Of a stretch of 34,034 nucleotides of DNA, positions 29,226-34,034 are shown piece by piece. The notes beneath the pieces were generated by a model. The model saw only the letters and a list, made by a program, of their open reading frames with translations, was not told the origin of the DNA and searched no databases. The stretch comes from JBFJVD01 sp041624375 (GTDB lineage: Bacteria > Chloroflexota > Anaerolineae > Anaerolineales > E44-bin32): assembly GCA_041624375.1 (NCBI GenBank), contig JBFJVD010000007.1, forward strand, positions 1 through 34,034. Reading direction: 5' to 3'. Within the stretch, counting starts at the first letter, position 1, and each line of letters starts with the position of its first letter. The translations under genes and the position numbers were made by a program.

Positions 29226-31597
29226 GAGGGTTGCGGTTCGGATTCCTGCGGGGGGCTCTCGGCGGCGGCTGCTGCCGGAAGCAGGACGGTGAAGGTGCTC
29301 CCTACGCCAACCTGGCTGTTCACCCAGACACGGCCGCCGAGCGCCTCGCTCAGCGATTTGACCAGCGACAGGCCGACGCCGTGATCGCCCACTCCCTGGA
29401 TCAGGCTGTTGTCCGCCCGGTAGACGCGCTGGAAGACTCGGCCCAGATCCTCGGCTGGGATGCCCTCTCCATGGTCGGTCATCGTGAGCAGCAGGAACCC
29501 TTCGCCATTGTCCTCGTGAAGCCTTGCTGCGGCGACGACCTCTTCGTCGTCGACCGAGGCGCCAATGGCGTTCTCAATCAGATGAATCAGGATTTGAACC
29601 ACGGCGTCTTCGTCGCCGATGACGGGCGGCAGATCATCCGGAAAATCCATCCGGAGTGCGAGGCGTTTATCCCGCAGCAGCGGGCTCACCTGCATCACCG
29701 CCTCCTCCACGCAGGTGAGCAGATCGACGGGCTCGGGTGTGAGGCTGAGGGCGCCCGTTTCGATGGCCGTCAGCTGAATGAGGTCATTCAGCAGGTAACC
29801 CATGCGCTCGATACCGTTTCGTACCCGTTCCAGGAATTTGCGCTGCATGGCTCCCAGCAAGCCGACGGATTCGCCCAACATCAAGTCGGTGTATCCCAAG
29901 ATGGACGACATCGGCTGGCGGAGCTCTTGCGCGGTCGAGGCGATCGCCTCCATGTCGGGTTGGTGCCCGGCCGGAGCCGCGGGGCCTTCTGCTGCTTGCC
30001 CTTGGCTTGCCTCCAGGTCCTGCAGTCGGCTGCGGGTGTTCGAGAGTTCCTGAAGCGCTTCCTGCAGCTCCGCAGCCAGGGGTGCCAAGTCGTCCTCTTC
30101 AGCCGATGCCTGAAGCGCTTCCAGATCGGTCTGCAAACGCTCGACCTCGCGCTCAAGATTCTCAATGGTGTGCAATGCGCCCTCGTGCATCGCAAGTACT
30201 TCTGCGAGCGCGTCGGCTTCATCGCGCGCCTGAAGGCTCTCCACGTCCTGTCGCAGCCGCTCGTTTTCGGCGTGTAGCTGCTCTAATTGAGACTGGAGCT
30301 TTTCCGTTGGGGCCTCAGCGCCATCCGAGGCGGATTGCTGGATGCCGGCGCGCCGCAGCTCGCGGAAACGCTGGCCAAGCCGAACAGCGATCGACTCAAG
30401 GAGCCGCTGATCCTCGACCGGCCAAACCCGCTGGGCGAAGGGGGACAGCAGGAGCAGACCGCCGAATGACTCCATTCCGGCGACCACCGGGGCCAGCAGG
30501 GCGGAGGTGCCGTCGTCGATATTGAGGGTCTGGCGCAGGGATTGAAGGTCCTTCGAGTCACTCTGGCTGGGCAAGGTGAGAGCGCGCTTGCGCAGCAATG
30601 CTTCGCGAATAACGGGGAACCCTTCGCCGTTCAGCGCAGCGCCGGGAAGGTGGCGCTCACGAATAAGATCATAGGCTGTGGCGATCGTGAAATCCCCGCT
30701 GGCATCCGGCGAGGTCAGCAGAAGGCAGTATTCAGCGCGCAAGGAACGGGCGACCGCCTGAACCGAGTGCCGGGCCAGGTCTTCAATCTGATCCGCCGCC
30801 AGCAAATCGATCAGCGTGAGAATCAAGTCGGGTTCGCCCGTGCGCCGCCGGCGGGGCTCGGGCTGGACCGCCGGCGCAGCGGGCGGGGCGGCTGCCGCCG
30901 GCGCAGCGATCGGACGGGTTGCCAGCGCCAGGCTGCGAAAGCCCAACAAGGCGAACAATGGATAGGCGCCCAGTTCGCCGAGGCGCACCAGGCCGGCGAG
31001 CGAGCCAGCATCTCCCCCAAAGCTGATATGGAGCATGTAGCCCGCCGTGAGCAGCCCGAAGGCCCCAACCGCCAGCGGCCAATCGTCCGGCCTGCGCCGA
31101 AGCAGAAACACAATGATTCCCAGGCAAATCACCAGCCCGCTGATTCCCCAAACAAGATCCCAATTCGATTGATTGAACGAGCCGCTAACGGTTCCGCTCG
31201 CGAGTGAGACCGAACTCAAAGCAGCGAGAATCAAAGCCAGCAATATGGCGATGATCAGCAGGGTGTCCGCACGGCGAGAGGCATGAGGGGCCAGCAGGAC
31301 CCAGCCAAAGATGGCGACGCCAGCGAAGCTTGCAAAGCGATCGAGTGGGGGGAGCAGAATCAGAGGATTGAGGACGATCACCAGCGTCAGGCTTGAGGCA
31401 GCCATGACAAGCAGACGGGCTGCCAGCAGACCGCCGCCAGCGATCCACCAGCGAGCAGCCAACGGATCGGCAGCCGGTTCCTTGCGCAAGGCAAGCGCCG
31501 CGCCAGCGGTTAACGCCAGCGAGAACGCCAGGACCAGATGGTAGACGAGGTTCCCGGGATGGGCAGAAAGTAGAGCTGCGGCCTGCGAGAGAATCAT
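29222..31597 (-). CDS. membrane sensor protein with GAF, coiled coil and histidine-kinase ATPase domain, phospho-acceptor His replaced
   Basis: A 791-residue sensor. About seven membrane helices (17-224), a GAF-like domain (about 258-412), a long coiled coil (430-530), a HisKA-like dimerisation region (550-610) and a complete HATPase domain (650-775). The ATP site has N676 in LIENA, DHGEGI (708-713), the F-box VF at 721-722 and GDHGVGL (737-743). The H-box reads AQELRQPMSSI (556-566): Gln557 stands where the phosphorylated His belongs (normally SHELRTP). No response regulator is adjacent. I infer a pseudo-kinase or a sensor that signals by conformation or through a partner kinase. It heads the LysM/LCP gene set; an extended -10 lies upstream. 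Confidence 0.87.
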   Translation of the reverse strand: MILSQAAALLSAHPGNLVYHLVLAFSLALTAGAALALRKEPAADPLAARWWIAGGGLLAARLLVMAASSLTLVIVLNPLILLPPLDRFASFAGVAIFGWVLLAPHASRRADTLLIIAILLALILAALSSVSLASGTVSGSFNQSNWDLVWGISGLVICLGIIVFLLRRRPDDWPLAVGAFGLLTAGYMLHISFGGDAGSLAGLVRLGELGAYPLFALLGFRSLALATRPIAAPAAAAPPAAPAVQPEPRRRRTGEPDLILTLIDLLAADQIEDLARHSVQAVARSLRAEYCLLLTSPDASGDFTIATAYDLIRERHLPGAALNGEGFPVIREALLRKRALTLPSQSDSKDLQSLRQTLNIDDGTSALLAPVVAGMESFGGLLLLSPFAQRVWPVEDQRLLESIAVRLGQRFRELRRAGIQQSASDGAEAPTEKLQSQLEQLHAENERLRQDVESLQARDEADALAEVLAMHEGALHTIENLEREVERLQTDLEALQASAEEDDLAPLAAELQEALQELSNTRSRLQDLEASQGQAAEGPAAPAGHQPDMEAIASTAQELRQPMSSILGYTDLMLGESVGLLGAMQRKFLERVRNGIERMGYLLNDLIQLTAIETGALSLTPEPVDLLTCVEEAVMQVSPLLRDKRLALRMDFPDDLPPVIGDEDAVVQILIHLIENAIGASVDDEEVVAAARLHEDNGEGFLLLTMTDHGEGIPAEDLGRVFQRVYRADNSLIQGVGDHGVGLSLVKSLSEALGGRVWVNSQVGVGSTFTVLLPAAAAAESPPQESEPQPS

Positions 31598-31623
31598 GAC
31601 TCGATCCGCGATTCGTGGTGCGG

Positions 31624-31632
31624 ATTATAGCA
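31624..31632 (-). promoter_or_regulatory. probable extended -10 promoter of the sensor-LysM-LCP operon
   Basis: On the minus strand TGCTATAAT: a perfect TATAAT (31629-31624) with TG one base upstream. No convincing -35 is visible, as is common for extended -10 promoters. The predicted leader is about 20 bases. Confidence 0.5.
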
Positions 31633-31697
31633 TGTGCGGTCCGTGGCGCCGACCGCCGGTGTGCAAAGAGCGTGCCAAGGGTTGGTCGTCAGCAGGC

Positions 31698-32720
31698 TCA
31701 GGATGGGTGCAACCCCGCTGGCTGCTTGGCGCCCCGGCTGACCCAGCGGAAAGCAAACATGCCGTAGACCAGCGGCAGCCAGAAGGTGATCCCACGGTAG
31801 GCGAGCGCGATCACCGTTGCCGCCCCCAGCGGCACGCGCAGCGAATTGAGTCCGATGGCCAGCGCGCCTTCGACAACGCCAATCCCGGCCGGAGTCGGGG
31901 AGACGATCATGAAGAGGTAGCCGATGCTGAAGCCGGCGATGAGCGTGCCTACGGAGAACGGCTGACGGAAGGCAAGGAACACCAGGAACAGCACGCTGAT
32001 GAGCAGGGCCTTGCTGCTCATCGCCAGGCCAAAGGGAAGGATAAGCCCTTCCGGGGAGCGGCGCGCCACCTGCAGGCCCTCTGTGATTTCCGCGGCGAAG
32101 GTGTGGGCGCGGTCCAGATCGAAGTAGTCCCGTCGGAGCAAGGGACGCAGGGCGGCATTTACCCCTCCGCCCAGCCAGGAGAGCGCCCGTTCGAATTGCC
32201 CCGGCGAGCGCATGCCGAGCAGGATTAAGGTGCCCATCACGACTGCTGTGGCGATGAAAATTCCGGAAGCGATCACCTCACCCGGCCCGAGCTGATTCCG
32301 CCGGACGAGGACGGCGAGCCCGAGCCCAAGCACGACCAGGAACGCCAAGTAGTCGTACAGGACAAAGAGCGCTACCGCGGTGGCCACGCGTCCGCCTGGA
32401 AGTTTCCTGCGCCGTCCGTCGATAACAAACACGGCGAGGCCGCCCATCCCCATGCTCGGCGCCACTACATTCACGAAGTTGGCAGCTGCGGCGACCGGGA
32501 TGAGACGCTCGATCTTCTCCCCCACACCCAACAGCCTGTACAGCGCATGGAACGCGGCCGCAACGTTCACCACCCAGGCCACCTGCACCGCAATCGCCAG
32601 CCCCAACCAGCGCCAGTCGCCACGCTGGAGCGTCTGGACCACGTTCTCAAGCTCGCCGCGGTTGGCGAAGAGAAAGATGATCGTGGCCAGGAGGAGAGTG
32701 GCGAGAATGATCTTGCGCAT
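31698..32720 (-). CDS. YbhN / lysylphosphatidylglycerol synthase-type transmembrane protein
   Basis: A 340-residue integral membrane protein of the LPG_synthase_TM (UPF0104, YbhN) family with about eight helices. Family signs are the opening helix followed by RGDWRWLGLAIAVQ, the NFVNVVAPSMGMGGLAVFVIDGRR segment, and a late SPTPAGIGVVEGALAIGL motif, which is the family's most conserved block. Related domains flip or synthesise modified phospholipids or glycolipids, but this protein has no soluble aminoacyltransferase domain, so it may act as a flippase-like component. It starts 29 bases after the fabD stop, which makes a membrane-lipid grouping plausible. Confidence 0.87.
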   Translation of the reverse strand: MRKIILATLLLATIIFLFANRGELENVVQTLQRGDWRWLGLAIAVQVAWVVNVAAAFHALYRLLGVGEKIERLIPVAAAANFVNVVAPSMGMGGLAVFVIDGRRRKLPGGRVATAVALFVLYDYLAFLVVLGLGLAVLVRRNQLGPGEVIASGIFIATAVVMGTLILLGMRSPGQFERALSWLGGGVNAALRPLLRRDYFDLDRAHTFAAEITEGLQVARRSPEGLILPFGLAMSSKALLISVLFLVFLAFRQPFSVGTLIAGFSIGYLFMIVSPTPAGIGVVEGALAIGLNSLRVPLGAATVIALAYRGITFWLPLVYGMFAFRWVSRGAKQPAGLHPS

Positions 32721-32749
32721 CGTTTGCTGGAGCGAGGGGCCTCTCCTCG

Positions 32750-33697
32750 CTAGATGGAAAGCGCCTCGAAGCTTGCCGGGGAGTCGAGCGGGATTGACGC
32801 TGCGGCGCGGTCAATACGCCGCACCAGGCCGCAGAGTACAGACCCAGATCCAAGCTCGACGAAGGTTGTGACCCCGGCGTTCAGCATGGTGGAGATCGTC
32901 TCCGTCCAGCGGACGTTCGCTGTCAGTTGTGCCTTCAGGTCGGCGCGAACCTCGGCTGCGTTCCGCAGTTGGGAAACTTCAACGTTGCCAATGATGGGGA
33001 TCTGCGGATCCGAGAAAGGTGTCTGATCAAGCGCACGTTGGAAGTGCGTCTCCGCCGCTGCCATGAGCGGGGAATGCGCAGCGATGCTTACGGCCAGCCG
33101 GACCACCTTGCGGGCTCCCGCCGCCTGCAGCTGCTCGGTCGCCGCCTCCAGCCCGGCGACGTCGCCCGAAATCACGATCTGGCCCGGGCAGTTATCATTG
33201 GCGACCCATACCCCGCCCGAACCCTGTGCGGACACCTCGGCGCAAATGCGGGCAACGTCGGGGGCGTCCATCCCCAGGACGGCGGCCATGCCGCCAGGAC
33301 TGCGTTCACCGGCTGCCTGCATCGCCGCGCCCCGCTCCCGCACCAGGCGAACGGCATCTGGGAATGGGATCGAGCCGGCGGCTACGAGTGCGCTGATTTC
33401 ACCGAGCGAATGCCCGGCACAGTAGGCCGGCCGAAACTCCGGCAGCCTCTGCTGAAAGACCCGCAGAACGGCGATGGAATGGACAAGCAGCGCGGGCTGC
33501 GTGTTCAGGGTGTCGTTGAGGTCGCGCTCCGGACCCTCCCAGGCAATTCGCGAGAGAGGTATTCCAAGGACATCGTCGGCTTCGGCGAACACCCTGGCCG
33601 CGGCAGATTCGGCCTCGGCAAGCTCCTTGCCCATCCCCACGGCCTGTGAACCCTGACCTGGGAAGAGGAACGCCGTTGACTTTGGGTTGAGTTGCAT
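32750..33697 (-). CDS. fabD: malonyl-CoA:ACP transacylase FabD
   Basis: A 315-residue acyltransferase that loads malonyl groups on acyl carrier protein for fatty acid synthesis. The nucleophile is Ser97 in GHSLGE, the partner His is His208 in AHSPLM, and the oxyanion-loop motif FPGQGSQ is at 12-18. The ATG at 33697 gives the standard start; a longer frame to 33829 would read through the rpmF terminator and end of rpmF and is rejected. No Shine-Dalgarno is visible, and the hairpin with T-run of rpmF ends only a few bases upstream. Other fab genes are not in the window. Confidence 0.95.
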   Translation of the reverse strand: MQLNPKSTAFLFPGQGSQAVGMGKELAEAESAAARVFAEADDVLGIPLSRIAWEGPERDLNDTLNTQPALLVHSIAVLRVFQQRLPEFRPAYCAGHSLGEISALVAAGSIPFPDAVRLVRERGAAMQAAGERSPGGMAAVLGMDAPDVARICAEVSAQGSGGVWVANDNCPGQIVISGDVAGLEAATEQLQAAGARKVVRLAVSIAAHSPLMAAAETHFQRALDQTPFSDPQIPIIGNVEVSQLRNAAEVRADLKAQLTANVRWTETISTMLNAGVTTFVELGSGSVLCGLVRRIDRAAASIPLDSPASFEALSI

Positions 33698-33704
33698 GGA
33701 CAAG

Positions 33705-33730
33705 AAAAGGGCCGTGCGCTGGCACGGCCC
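33705..33730 (-). terminator. intrinsic terminator between rpmF and fabD
   Basis: On the minus strand GGGCCGTGC (33730-33722), loop CAGC, GCACGGCCC (33717-33709), then TTTTCTTG. A perfect 9-bp stem with a T-run makes a good terminator. It ends eight bases before the fabD ATG, so it may also act as an attenuator for fabD. Confidence 0.75.
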
Positions 33731-33741
33731 GAGCGGCCTGC

Positions 33742-33927
33742 TTACTCCCGCTCGACTTCGACAACCTCGCGGCCGTCGTAATGGCCGCAGTTGGGGCACA
33801 CTCGATGCGGGATATGCTTCTCGCCGCAATTGGTGCAGTTGATCAGATGCCGCGGCTTCAATCCATGATGGGCGCGGCGGCGATCACGGCGACCTTTCGA
33901 GATTTTTCGCTTGGGAAGCGGGCCCAT
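33742..33927 (-). CDS. rpmF: 50S ribosomal protein L32
   Basis: A 61-residue ribosomal protein of the large subunit. It has the basic MGPLPKRKISKGRRDRRRAHH N-terminus and a zinc-ribbon with four cysteines (Cys31, Cys34, Cys44, Cys47), so it is the zinc-binding (C+) form. GGAGG lies five bases before the ATG. The acidic end (EVVEVERE) is common in bacterial L32. The gene has its own promoter at the window edge and a terminator before fabD. Confidence 0.96.
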   Translation of the reverse strand: MGPLPKRKISKGRRDRRRAHHGLKPRHLINCTNCGEKHIPHRVCPNCGHYDGREVVEVERE

Positions 33928-33983
33928 GTTCGCCTCCTCGGAGACCCTGGGAACCGGCGGCTGCTTCGTCCCGACAAGATTAT

Positions 33984-34001
33984 GCCTGCCCGAAGGCAGG
34001 C
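33984..34001 (-). promoter_or_regulatory. UUCG-tetraloop hairpin at the 5' end of the rpmF leader
   Basis: On the minus strand GCCTGCC, TTCG, GGCAGGC: a 7-bp stem closed by C(UUCG)G, an unusually stable tetraloop. Its 5' base lies about at the predicted transcription start (near 34001), so the mRNA would begin with this hairpin, which may shield the 5' end from decay. Confidence 0.5.
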
Positions 34002-34007
34002 GAAGTC

Positions 34008-34034
34008 ATTATAGCAGGGCCTCCCCGACTGTCA
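34008..34034 (-). promoter_or_regulatory. probable rpmF promoter, -35 cut by the window edge
   Basis: Minus strand: TGACA (34034-34030) as the last five bases of a -35 TTGACA whose first base is outside the window, 16-base spacer, then perfect TATAAT (34013-34008), with TGC before it as an extended -10. Confidence 0.6.

Noticed and set aside
33698..33829. N-terminal extension of FabD
   Set aside because: It would translate through the rpmF terminator and the end of rpmF; the family start is at 33697.

Overview
The window is a GC-rich bacterial chromosome segment carrying 26 recognised protein genes, the first one cut by the window edge, plus one possible mini-ORF. I see no rRNA, tRNA, insertion sequence, CRISPR array or prophage. 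The gene mix suggests a Chloroflexota (Anaerolineae-like) genome: lipobox proteins with Thr/Pro-rich stalks followed by LysM and M23 domains, two LytR-CpsA-Psr (LCP) proteins, a CBS-linked tRNA nucleotidyltransferase, many four-base ATGA/GTGA/TTGA gene overlaps, and short housekeeping runs separated by envelope genes. This assignment is an inference from family composition; no marker was searched.

Layout. (1) 1-2028, plus: the C-terminal part of a CBS/poly(A)-polymerase-type tRNA nucleotidyltransferase, then a GNAT acetyltransferase. (2) 2194-7189, plus: a small LiaF-like membrane protein and three tandem paralogous lipoproteins with LysM, lysozyme-fold-like and LasA-like M23 metallopeptidase domains. 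(3) 7363-9963, minus: a type IIA topoisomerase A subunit with a histone-H1-like Lys/Ala tail. (4) 10286-17664, plus: a translation and RNA-processing cluster, nusA-ylxR-infB-rbfA-nrnA-truB-ribF, without rimP or ylxQ; the RibF kinase half looks degenerate. (5) 17935-24178, minus: cold-shock protein, MFS exporter, SURF1, PurB, an orphan DNA methyltransferase and Era. Era, the methyltransferase, and the PurB/SURF1 pair are linked by overlaps or short gaps. (6) 24325-24948, plus: a DUF47/PhoU-like protein, ending in a strong hairpin shared with the convergent downstream gene. (7) 24998-31597, minus: a tyrosine-recombinase-fold protein lacking its nucleophile, then a tightly overlapping set read in the order sensor-kinase-like protein, LysM protein, mini-ORF, LCP, LCP. 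(8) 31698-33927, minus: a YbhN/LPG-synthase-type membrane protein, FabD and ribosomal protein L32.

The most unusual material is a set of genes with intact folds but altered catalytic residues. The membrane histidine kinase at 29222-31597 has Gln where the phospho-acceptor His should be but keeps a complete ATP-binding domain, and it is coupled by overlap to a LysM protein and upstream of two lipid-anchored LCP proteins. This is the best candidate for an undescribed envelope-sensing or envelope-building system here. The Xer-like protein next to it has lost Tyr and most other catalytic residues. RibF lacks its flavokinase signature. The three M23 lipoproteins share a lysozyme-like middle domain without the usual ESG glutamate and a DxDxDG loop inside the peptidase domain.

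Several promoters could be read by eye, four of them with the extended -10 form TGCTAnnAT. The era promoter places the likely transcription start almost at the ATG. Stable hairpins lie in the nusA, csp and rpmF leaders and between rpmF and fabD. All functional statements rest on motif reading; no database search or folding program was run.
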